Part shown: positions 1 to 6,815 of the stretch, piece after piece
Layout: every line of letters starts with the position of its first letter
How positions within the stretch are numbered: the first letter of the stretch is position 1
Assembly: GCA_016793805.1 (NCBI GenBank)
Contig: JAEUIZ010000039.1
Span: forward strand, 1-64,000
Reading direction: 5' to 3'
Length of the DNA: 64,000 bases
Origin: Phycisphaerae bacterium
GTDB lineage: Bacteria > Planctomycetota > Phycisphaerae > Phycisphaerales > UBA1924
Translations under genes and position numbers: made by a program
The notes under the pieces: generated by a model
What the model was told of the DNA's origin: nothing
Seen by the model: the letters and a program-made list of their open reading frames with translations, nothing else
Database searches by the model: none

Positions 1-240
1 GTGTCGGCTGCGCGACGACAGGCGGTTTGGGTGTGGGCGGCGCGACCACAGGCGGTTTGGGTGTGGGCTGCACGACCACGGGCGGCTTGGGTGCGGGCTG
101 TGAGACGACGGGCGGCTTGGGCGTCGGCTGCGCGACGACAGGCGGTTTGGGTGTGGGCGGCGCGACCACAGGCGGTTTGGGTGTGGGCTGCACGACCACG
201 GGCGGCTTGGGTGCGGGCTGTGAGACGACGGGCGGCTTGG
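1..240. repeat. Tandem repeat, 120-bp unit (4 x 30 bp)
   Basis: Bases 1-120 and 121-240 are identical except at the second base of the unit (2 versus 122). A third copy starts at 241 and degenerates after about 14 bases. Each 120-bp unit consists of four diverged 30-bp subunits, each encoding one 10-residue P-K-P-P-V-V unit of the minus-strand gene. Near-identity at the 120-bp level over older 30-bp repeats suggests recent expansion of a four-unit block. Confidence 0.9.
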
Positions 241-508
241 GCGTCGGCTGCGAGATGACTTGCGGGCGGGTTGGTGGGCGCGGCGTCTGTTGCACGGTTG
301 GGCGCGGGGCTGGCTGCACCGTGGGACGTGGCGTCGGCTGCACACTGGGACGCGGCGCTGGCTGGGCCGTCGGGCGGGGCGCGGGCTGCATCCCGGGTCG
401 CCCGCGGTCGTCGCGGTCGGACTTCTGGGCCCAGGCGGTTCCGCTCACGGAGAGCACAAGGGCCGCGGCGAGCATCGGGACGCACCATGACGAACGCTGA
501 GCGGACAT
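1..508 (-). CDS. Exported proline-rich repeat protein (partial, 3' end outside window)
   Basis: Reading on the minus strand from ATG at 508 gives a signal peptide (hydrophobic stretch ending AWAQ, about residues 10-28). A low-complexity domain follows: first P-R-P-T-V-Q-P type spacing, then 10-residue units of the form Q-P-T-P-K-P-P-V-V-x that run off the window edge. The start is supported by an AGGTGAAG ribosome site just upstream (509-520). The frame has no stop to base 1, so the protein is truncated only by the window. It lies 62 bases downstream of the TPR gene on the same strand and may be co-transcribed. Pro-rich repeats of this kind are usually extended periplasmic spacers or wall-associated segments; no catalytic domain is visible and I assign no function. 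Confidence 0.72.
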   Translation of the reverse strand, partial: MSAQRSSWCVPMLAAALVLSVSGTAWAQKSDRDDRGRPGMQPAPRPTAQPAPRPSVQPTPRPTVQPAPRPTVQQTPRPPTRPQVISQPTPKPPVVSQPAPKPPVVVQPTPKPPVVAPPTPKPPVVAQPTPKPPVVSQPAPKPPVVVQPTPKPPVVAPPTPKPPVVAQPT

Positions 509-570
509 GATCTTCACCTCGTTGGGTCGCCCCGTGGTCGCGGCGTGCGGCCGCGGGCGTGCTCTCGTTG

Positions 571-1566
571 CTACTTCCCGACCGCGGACTCCATGCGTGC
601 TACCACTGACTCGTCGAAGCCGAGCCCCTTGGCCCGCTGGACCATGGCCGCGGCGTTGCGGTCTCGGCCCTCGGCCTGCATGAGCACCGCCAGCGCGTGC
701 CACGCGGCGCCCGTGTTGATCTTGTTCGCGTGCGCCGAGACGCGCAGGAGGACGTCGCGGAGGCGCTTGCTCCCCCCGGCGAACGTCGAGCGCGCCACCG
801 GCCGATCCGCGAGCGAGGGGTCATCGCGATAGGCTCGCGCGAGCACCGCGATAGCGTCGTCGAGGCGGCCTTCATCGAGCAGCGCCAGCGACATCCCACG
901 CATCGCCTCGGTGTCGTCGGGGCGCTCCTTGAGGTGGGCGGCGTACTCCGCGAGCGCGCCCCGCGCGTCGCCCTTGCGGAGCAAGAGCGCGCCCTGTTCG
1001 GCGCGGGTCTGCGGCGCGGGGGGCTCGGCCGGCCGCGTCACGACCTCGCTGAGGTTGGGGTCGGCGTACATCGGGTAGTACGCGCCCTGGATCACCGGCG
1101 TGCTGGCGTACCCGGAATCGCACCATGATCCGCCGACGAAAGAGTGCGAGCCGAAGTGCGACGCGCGCAACGAGGGCACCAGCACCACCGGACTCGAGCC
1201 GATGTGGATGCCCAAGCGGAAGCGGTCGTCGGTGTACAGGCCGTCGAGCGTCAGGCCGGCGGACGGCACTTGCACGATGGTGCGCGGGGTCACGGGCACG
1301 AGGGGCCGCTCGAACGCGGGCGTGGAGATGATCGTGGGCCGCGTCGGGCCCGGGATGAACACCCTGGGCGACCGGGTGATCGTCACCGCCCCGCCGATGG
1401 TGCTCGGGTAGCGGTTCGGCGGCCCGAGATGGACCTGCGGCAACGTCGGCCGGACGCCCCCGAGATTTGACATCGGTCGCGGCTGCTCGGACTTGACCTG
1501 CGCCAGCGCGAGCGACGGCGCGATCAACAGACACCAGGCGGCGTGCGCGTTCATGCGGGTCGTCAT
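571..1566 (-). CDS. Exported TPR-repeat protein
   Basis: 331 residues. ATG 1566 is chosen because AAGGAG lies 5-6 bases upstream and the frame then opens with a signal peptide ending in L-A-L-A-Q. An upstream in-frame ATG at 1599 would put 11 charged residues in front of it. Residues about 30-190 are a Pro/Thr-rich, low-complexity segment. Residues about 195-310 contain TPR-like helices (A-R-G-A-L-A-E-Y, G-R-L-D-D-A-I-A-V-L-A-R-A-Y), a protein-protein interaction fold. Located in the periplasm or outside the cell. It precedes the Pro-repeat gene on the same strand and both are exported, which suggests a joint envelope role. The partner is unknown. Confidence 0.75.
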   Translation of the reverse strand: MTTRMNAHAAWCLLIAPSLALAQVKSEQPRPMSNLGGVRPTLPQVHLGPPNRYPSTIGGAVTITRSPRVFIPGPTRPTIISTPAFERPLVPVTPRTIVQVPSAGLTLDGLYTDDRFRLGIHIGSSPVVLVPSLRASHFGSHSFVGGSWCDSGYASTPVIQGAYYPMYADPNLSEVVTRPAEPPAPQTRAEQGALLLRKGDARGALAEYAAHLKERPDDTEAMRGMSLALLDEGRLDDAIAVLARAYRDDPSLADRPVARSTFAGGSKRLRDVLLRVSAHANKINTGAAWHALAVLMQAEGRDRNAAAMVQRAKGLGFDESVVARMESAVGK

Positions 1567-1766
1567 GGGCACTCCTTCCCCACGCGACGGGTCGGCCAAT
1601 GGTAGCCGACCGAGTCAAAAGGTTAGACCCCGCTAGCTTGCCACGGTTCCCGAGCCTGTCAAGAGGAAAGCGAGGTTCCAGCGGCAGATCGGTGGGGCGT
1701 GTGGGAAGGGGTGAGGGATGGTTTGCGTTTGGGTATGCCGCGCCTGTGGGGGCGATACGCTGCGGG

Positions 1767-2342
1767 ATGCGCACGAGACTCGCGTTGGTGGCGTCGGTTC
1801 TGGTTCTGGCAGGTTGCGTCAATGACAGCGCTGTGACGGTGCGCTCATCGACCGAGAACGTGGTCGACTCGCCCCGGCTCCCAACCGCGGTGTATCGCGT
1901 GGGCTCGGCGAACACGGCGGAGGTCTTCTTGACCGACCTCTCCCCCGAAGCGTTGGAGCCGGGCACCGACTTGGCGGTTGTGGACGGGCGCATCGTGCAG
2001 TTGAGGGTCTTCCTGGTCCCGCGCGCCGGGAGCACGCCGATCGACCCGACGGCGTCGAGTCTGGCGATCCGCCATGTGGTGCTGTCCGGCGGTGCGCTGG
2101 GCGTGTACTCGGGTGGGGGATTCATGCAGCCTCGGGACCGCGTGGGGTCGCCGAGCGTGTCGGGTCGTGTCGCGGGCGCGACGGTCCGGCTGACGGCGCG
2201 GACGCCCGAGTTTGTGGATCGGCTCGGGGCCGCGTCGTTCGACGCGAGTTTCCGCGCGACGCTGGACGAATCGCGGGCGAATCGGATCGCGGCGAGGCTC
2301 GACGACGTGCTGCGGCGTTTGGAGTCGGCGGGCGCGAAGTAG
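1767..2342 (+). CDS. Putative lipoprotein
   Basis: 191 residues from ATG 1767. The N-terminus M-R-T-R followed by a hydrophobic stretch and the lipobox L-A-G-C (Cys at residue about 17) predicts a lipid-anchored protein. The longer in-frame reading from 1599 has no signal and is rejected. The rest is a compact, mostly beta-strand-like sequence with no motif I recognise. It converges with the amidohydrolase gene five bases downstream. A perfect inverted repeat GTAGCC-G-GGCTAC (2339-2351) spans the two stop codons and could help termination in both directions. Function unknown. Confidence 0.7.
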   Translation: MRTRLALVASVLVLAGCVNDSAVTVRSSTENVVDSPRLPTAVYRVGSANTAEVFLTDLSPEALEPGTDLAVVDGRIVQLRVFLVPRAGSTPIDPTASSLAIRHVVLSGGALGVYSGGGFMQPRDRVGSPSVSGRVAGATVRLTARTPEFVDRLGAASFDASFRATLDESRANRIAARLDDVLRRLESAGAK

Positions 2343-2347
2343 CCGGG

Positions 2348-3451
2348 CTACGGATGCTCGGCGATCCAGCGATCAACGAGCGCAGCGGCCGCGTCGCGAT
2401 ACAGCATGCGCAGGAGCGAGGACGAGAGCCCCAGCCCGCGCAGCGTGGGCGATGACGAGTCGCTGTGCCGCGTGGGATCGACCATCTTGAGGTCCGGGTC
2501 GGCGATGGGCGAGGGCCCCTCGTGCCGGGTCTCGAACATGGTGCGGAGGGCGTAGTAGCGGCTGGCGTACAACTCGAACGCGGACTCGGGGCTGTTGGCG
2601 AGGTCGGACATCGGCGAGGGCGGGGGTCCACCCGCGCGCGGGGCCATGTGGTCTTCGAGGGTCACGATGTCGGAGCCGAAGAGCAGCCGCCCGCGCCACT
2701 TCTCGAAGAACGCGACGGTCCGCTCGCGCGGGTGGGCTCCCAGTTCACGGACGATCCACTTGGTCGCGGACGTGTCGAGGTAGAGGTTGGCGTGCCGGGT
2801 CAGCAGGCCGTCGAGGAACCCGAGGTCTTCGGGCCACCCGCCCATGTGGGCGGCGATCCACGGCCGATCGAAGCGCGAGACCATGCGTTCCAGGGCCGCG
2901 TAGTGCTCAATCTTGGGCGGGAAGCGCGTCGCGTCGGCGTAGCGAGTGCGGAACCAGGTGTCGGGGTCGGCGACATGGGCCATGAACATCATGCCCAGGT
3001 CCATCGCCAGTTCCGCCGCCCGCACTCGCCACGGCGAATCGAGCGGCGCGGCATCGCGGGCATCAGTCCCGAGCAACTCCCACAGCCGAGGCGCCGCCCA
3101 GAACTTCACGACCCGCGCGCCGTGTTGATCGTGCCACCGCCGAAGATGCTCGAGAAATCCCGCGCGGAAGGCGTTCCCGCGGTCGGGGTCCGACCAGTTG
3201 GGGACGGCCACGAACCGGACGCGATCGCCCAGCACGGCGCGCACGGCGTCGGCATCGGCGAGGCGAGTCTGCGAGAGCATCCGCTCCACGCCGAAGAGGT
3301 CCGCGACCTCGCGATAGACGCGGGAGGCGGTCGGGCCGTTGACATGGAGATGGATGTCGTGGATCGGGACGACCGGGGGCCCAAGGTCGGCCGCGGCGAG
3401 GCGATAATCCAGTCCATGCAGGTTGGCGGCGATCGGAGCCTTGGTGGTCAT
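2348..3451 (-). CDS. Amidohydrolase 2-family metal-dependent hydrolase
   Basis: 367 residues with the TIM-barrel amidohydrolase-2 pattern: an H-L-H metal motif near the N-terminus (residues 34-36), a barrel His in M-F-M-A-H-V, another in I-A-A-H-M-G-G-W, and the late-barrel Asp in F-G-S-D-I. Family members are cytosolic hydrolases or decarboxylases of carboxylated or cyclic substrates (for example ACMSD-like enzymes). The metal ligands are all present, so the enzyme is probably active, but the substrate cannot be read from the sequence. The 5' end overlaps the likely start of the divergent glycosyltransferase, so the two promoters must lie inside each other's coding regions. Confidence 0.8.
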   Translation of the reverse strand: MTTKAPIAANLHGLDYRLAAADLGPPVVPIHDIHLHVNGPTASRVYREVADLFGVERMLSQTRLADADAVRAVLGDRVRFVAVPNWSDPDRGNAFRAGFLEHLRRWHDQHGARVVKFWAAPRLWELLGTDARDAAPLDSPWRVRAAELAMDLGMMFMAHVADPDTWFRTRYADATRFPPKIEHYAALERMVSRFDRPWIAAHMGGWPEDLGFLDGLLTRHANLYLDTSATKWIVRELGAHPRERTVAFFEKWRGRLLFGSDIVTLEDHMAPRAGGPPPSPMSDLANSPESAFELYASRYYALRTMFETRHEGPSPIADPDLKMVDPTRHSDSSSPTLRGLGLSSSLLRMLYRDAAAALVDRWIAEHP

Positions 3452-4648
3452 GCCGACGCGATCCTAGATCCGTGCCGCTCCCCTCGCGCCCCGGGCAAAC
3501 GCCCCCGGATCCTCCTGGCCCACGACTGGCTCTGCGGGTTTCGCGGGGGCGAGGCGGTGCTCGAGCGGCTGATCGCGCTCGCGGAGCGCATGGGGGAAGT
3601 CGCGGGGCTGGTGACGATGTTCGACGACCGCCGGCCGTTGGCGCCTGGGGTGGATCGGCTGCGGTCGCGCGGGCTGGTGCGCGGGTCGTGGGTGTCGCGC
3701 GTGCCGGGCGGGCCGGGGCGGTTGCGGCGGTGGCTGCTGCCGCTCTATCCGCGGGCCGTGGAGCACCTGGGACGTGTGGTCGCGTCGATCCACGCGCGCG
3801 AGCCGATCGACCTGGTGATCTCGGTGAGCGCGGCAGCGATCAAGGGCCTCGCGCCGCCGCCGGGAGTCCCACACCTCTGCTATTGCAACGGCCCGGCGCG
3901 GTACGTGTGGTCGCGAGCCGAGGACTATCGCGGGGGGCTCCGCGGCGCTGGGCTTCGGCTCATGGGCGAGCGATTCCGACGATGGGACCTGCGAACCGCG
4001 GCGAACGTCACGAGGTTCCTCGGGAACTCGACGCACATCGCGGCGGAGGTGGAGCGCTGCTACGGGCGCGATGCGGCCGTCGCCTTCCCGCCCGTGCGCA
4101 CCGGCTACTTCACGGTCGATGCGTCGGTGCGGCGTGCGGGCTTCTGGCTCTACGCGGGCGCGATCGAGCCGTACAAGCGAGTGGACCTCGCGCTCGCGGC
4201 CGCGGCGCACGCCGGTGTGCGGCTCGTCGTCGCGGGCGAGGGCTCCATGCTGGCCTCGCTCAACGGCGGCGGTGGTGGGGGACCCGAGGCTCGGGGAGGC
4301 GCCGAGTTCCTCGGACGCGTCTCCGACGAGCGGTTGCGTGAGTTGTATCGCTCGGCCTCGGTGCTCGTGTTCCCGCAGGTCGAGGACTTTGGGATCGTCG
4401 CGGTCGAGGCCCAGGCGTGCGGGCTGCCCGTGGTCGCTCGCCGTGCCGGCGGGGCGATGGACACCGTGATCGACGGCGTGACGGGCACACTCGTCGAGGA
4501 TCCCACGCCGGCGGCGATCGCCGACGCGGCGCGGGCGTGTGCTGCCCTGGACCCGCTGGCCTGCCGGAGAAACGCGGAGCGATTCGGCGAGGCGGCGTTC
4601 GATGCGACGATGGAGCGGCACATCGCCGCGGCGCTGGGCGCGAGTTGA
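3416..4648 (+). CDS. Glycosyltransferase family 4 (GT-B)
   Basis: About 410 residues. N-terminal Rossmann half: R-I-L-L-A-H-D-W then G-G-E-A-V-L-E. The C-terminal half has the GT4 nucleotide-sugar signature, with A-G-A-I-E-P-Y-K-R, V-V-A-G-E-G and the E-x7-E motif E-D-F-G-I-V-A-V-E followed by Q-A-C-G-L-P-V-V-A. It probably transfers a sugar onto a cell-surface polysaccharide or lipid. The start is uncertain: ATG 3416 is the only standard start near the conserved N-terminus in this frame, but it overlaps the divergent amidohydrolase gene by 36 bases. No SD is evident, so initiation slightly downstream at a rare codon is possible. Confidence 0.82.
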   Translation: MQVGGDRSLGGHADAILDPCRSPRAPGKRPRILLAHDWLCGFRGGEAVLERLIALAERMGEVAGLVTMFDDRRPLAPGVDRLRSRGLVRGSWVSRVPGGPGRLRRWLLPLYPRAVEHLGRVVASIHAREPIDLVISVSAAAIKGLAPPPGVPHLCYCNGPARYVWSRAEDYRGGLRGAGLRLMGERFRRWDLRTAANVTRFLGNSTHIAAEVERCYGRDAAVAFPPVRTGYFTVDASVRRAGFWLYAGAIEPYKRVDLALAAAAHAGVRLVVAGEGSMLASLNGGGGGGPEARGGAEFLGRVSDERLRELYRSASVLVFPQVEDFGIVAVEAQACGLPVVARRAGGAMDTVIDGVTGTLVEDPTPAAIADAARACAALDPLACRRNAERFGEAAFDATMERHIAAALGAS

Positions 4649-4655
4649 TCGGTCG

Positions 4656-5096
4656 CTATTCCGCGACCCGCGTGGTGCGGGCGATCTGGTCGCGCGCCAC
4701 CGCCGACTCCGGTTCCTCGATCACCGGCTTGCCCGCGCTGGGCACCCGCACGGCGAGGTACGCCGCGTCGCCCGCGAGCACCCGGACGGCCTTGACCATG
4801 CTCGACTCGGACTCGACCCGCACGAGGTACTCGCCCGCGTCGACCGTCCGTGCGAGGTACTGTCCCGGCGAGAGGGTGCCGATCGGCTGCTGGTTCATGA
4901 ACACCCGCACGGCCCGCCGCGCCAGCCCGCCACGCACGGGGCTGTACACGTAGATCACGGCCTTGGTGCTGCTGACGACCTCGGGTCGAAAGGGCTCGCC
5001 CCCCGGTGCCGATGCACACCCCGACCCCATCACGCAGGCCAGCACGCCGACCGTGATCGTGATCCGAGCGACCGCCGCCGCCAGCCTTCGCTTCAT
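4656..5096 (-). CDS. DUF2846-like lipoprotein
   Basis: 146 residues. The signal peptide ends in V-M-G-S-G-C, a plausible lipobox, so the protein should be lipid-anchored. The mature part has the order K-A-V-I-Y-V-Y-S-P...V-F-M-N-Q-Q-P-I-G-T-L-S-P-G-Q-Y...G-E-Y-L-V-R-V, which matches my memory of the DUF2846 beta-sandwich family of unknown function. ATG 5096 overlaps the stop of the flavin reductase gene (ATGA), so the pair is translationally coupled on the minus strand. No role can be deduced beyond an envelope lipoprotein. Confidence 0.72.
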   Translation of the reverse strand: MKRRLAAAVARITITVGVLACVMGSGCASAPGGEPFRPEVVSSTKAVIYVYSPVRGGLARRAVRVFMNQQPIGTLSPGQYLARTVDAGEYLVRVESESSMVKAVRVLAGDAAYLAVRVPSAGKPVIEEPESAVARDQIARTTRVAE

Positions 5097-5545
5097 CGTT
5101 CGCGCTCCCGTCGCTGCTGCTGCCGCGTCCCAACCACCAGCCCGATGTACAACTCGTGATCGGCCTCCAGATCGAAGTGACGATAGACCTCGCAATCCAA
5201 CGCCAGCATCGCTCGGCGAAGGATCGGCGCACCCGTCCGCAGGCGCTCGACTTCGATGCCGTCGAACGGATCGCCGCTCCGGCTTGAGCCAAAGGCCCGC
5301 GCCGTGCGCCGGTCGTCGGGCTCGATGCGGCAGAGGGCAAAGACATGCGAGTCGCGGATGAGGGGTTCGATCGGGTGCCCTCGTCGGACTGCCGCGCAGA
5401 CAAGCGATGGCGCGTGCGCACAGGGCTGCACCCACGAGCAGATGGTGCCCTCACGTCGCGCCTCGAAGGCCGAGGTGATGAGGAATCGGTCCCCTGCGAT
5501 GGCGTCCAGTGCTGCTCGAACCTCGTCTGGCATCACGCCTGTCAC
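5093..5545 (-). CDS. Flavin reductase-like FMN-binding protein
   Basis: 150 residues. The sequence F-L-I-T-S-A-F-E, then S-W-V-Q-P-C, and later H-V-F-A-L-C resembles the split-barrel flavin reductase-like fold that binds FMN and often reduces flavin with NAD(P)H. GTG 5545 is preferred as start because GGGGAGG lies 5 bases upstream; ATG 5533 is an internal alternative without its own SD. It is the first gene of a two-gene minus-strand unit with the DUF2846 lipoprotein. Whether it reduces flavin, or acts as a flavoprotein oxygenase component, is open. Confidence 0.72.
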   Translation of the reverse strand: MTGVMPDEVRAALDAIAGDRFLITSAFEARREGTICSWVQPCAHAPSLVCAAVRRGHPIEPLIRDSHVFALCRIEPDDRRTARAFGSSRSGDPFDGIEVERLRTGAPILRRAMLALDCEVYRHFDLEADHELYIGLVVGTRQQQRRERER

Positions 5546-5712
5546 GGTGGCCTCCCCGCGACCGAGTCCTCGCGCCTCAGTGTACGTGTACGGATGGTGA
5601 CCGTGACGTGGGTGCCGTGCGTGGTCCGGTGGGCACGGTGTGGACAACTTGTCGCTTATTGCGAACATCACCCAAATCTGCAGAGAATCCGAGAGAAAGT
5701 GGCATCGCGGAC

Positions 5713-5740
5713 TTGCGAAGTGGTGAAGAGTGGGTAGAAT
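5713..5740 (+). promoter_or_regulatory. Candidate sigma70 promoter and MraZ box of mraZ
   Basis: TTGCGA (5713-5718) and TAGAAT (5735-5740), separated by 16 bases, form a reasonable -35/-10 pair ending about 19 bases before the mraZ start. Between them lie TGGTG (5721-5725) and TGGGT (5731-5735), spaced by 5 bases as in the TGGGN-N5-TGGGN repeats bound by MraZ in other bacteria. This arrangement would let MraZ repress its own promoter. The assignment is from pattern only. Confidence 0.42.
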
Positions 5741-5758
5741 GCCCACGATCTCCCATGA

Positions 5759-6214
5759 GTGCCACCCGTGCTCTTCACCGGAACGTCCGACCACACGATC
5801 GACACGAAGTCCCGTCTGGCGATACCGGCCAAGCACCGGTCGCAGGTCGGGGAGTCGTCGGCGTGGTACTGCGTTCCGTGGCCGGGCGGGGTGCTGAGGC
5901 TGTATCCCGAGTCGACGTTCCGCGAGTTGGCGACGCGGCCGGAACAGTCGCTGACCCCCAGCGAGGACGAGGCGAGCGTGGAGGCGAGCGTGTTCGGGTT
6001 TGCGGAGCGTCTGGAGCCGGACGGGCAAGGGCGAATCGCCCTGCCGCGGCTGCACCTGGAACTCACCGAGATCAAGAGCGGCGAGGTCGTGGTGCTGGGC
6101 GTGCGGAATCGGTTGGAGGTTCGCGAGCGGTCGGCCTGGGAGGCGCAGCGGCAGGCGCAGTTCGCGCGGCTGCCCGACCTGGTCGGACGGCTGAGGCAAG
6201 GTGGAGGAGCGTGA
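5759..6214 (+). CDS. mraZ: MraZ-family transcriptional regulator
   Basis: 151 residues from GTG 5759, with a second possible GTG at 5768 that would give the typical V-L-F-T-G N-terminus. Two tandem SpoVT/AbrB half-domains are visible. The first is T-I-D-T-K-S-R-L-A-I-P-A-K-H-R, where the usual Gly of D-x-K-G-R is Ser. The second is D-G-Q-G-R-I-A-L-P. MraZ is a DNA-binding repressor that normally opens the division and cell-wall cluster next to mraW (rsmH). Here no mraW or other dcw gene follows; the next gene is a histidine kinase 600 bases away. The candidate operator upstream suggests it is still autoregulated. Confidence 0.88.
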   Translation: MPPVLFTGTSDHTIDTKSRLAIPAKHRSQVGESSAWYCVPWPGGVLRLYPESTFRELATRPEQSLTPSEDEASVEASVFGFAERLEPDGQGRIALPRLHLELTEIKSGEVVVLGVRNRLEVRERSAWEAQRQAQFARLPDLVGRLRQGGGA

Positions 6215-6815
6215 GTCGTCACCGCCGGGCCACGCCCGGGCGGACGGTCAGCGGAGGTTGAGAGAAGCGGAGCGGAGATGGAGAGCCCGCGGAAGGTCGG
6301 AGACGGCAGGTCGCGGGATTGAAGAGAGCATCGGCCCCGGAAGGGTTTGAAAGGAATCGCATCCTTCCCAGGCCAGCGTCGGCGAGAGCCGACGACGCCG
6401 GATCGGCCCAACGCCGCAGGGACGCGGCCGAGGGTCGAGCGCCCCAACGGACGGGGCGTGCGGCGCCAGGGAAGGCACCGATGCTCGAGAGTGCTCGGTC
6501 GAGGATGCTCGGCCGAGCGCTGTGCGACGCTTGCCGCGGAGGCCGGTTCGCTGGCGACGCCCCCCCCCCCGGGGTGCTCGCCGGGGGACACCGACGCGAC
6601 GGGCGTCTCGCAGGCATCCCACCACCGGCGACGGGGCCACTCCACCACCACCAAGGCCCCGCCGCCAGCACCGCCCGCTCTGCCAGATGGCAAAGGCGGG
6701 CGGTTGTCTTTGAGTTGGCTGTGTGGCTGGGTGGAGCCGAAGTCGCGTCCAACCCTGCCCCCGCTACCCTATCGACGCCGGGTCGCGCGGGTAGCGACCG
6801 TCGGGGTCGCACGCG
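6215..6815 (+). other. Intergenic region of 601 bases without a recognisable gene
   Basis: No reading frame here has convincing protein-like composition. Structure present: an imperfect hairpin built on GGAAGG...CCTTCC (about 6341-6370); a perfect 7-bp stem CGTCGGC with a GAGA loop (6377-6394); an 11-C homopolymer at 6560-6570. I looked for RNase P RNA, tmRNA and SRP signatures and found none. Part may be the leader of the downstream kinase gene. Confidence 0.5.
6560..6570. repeat. C11 homopolymer
   Basis: Eleven consecutive C residues in the mraZ-kinase intergenic region, 246 bases before the kinase start. It is outside any supported coding sequence, so slippage would not change a protein. 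Confidence 0.9.

Noticed and set aside
1..240. CRISPR array at the start of the window
   Set aside because: The 30-bp units are contiguous without unique spacers and encode a regular peptide repeat in the minus-strand frame.
2465..4648. A single long plus-strand reading frame covering 2465-4648
   Set aside because: The first 950 bases are the reverse of the amidohydrolase gene and have the composition of an antisense shadow; only the part from about 3416 is glycosyltransferase.
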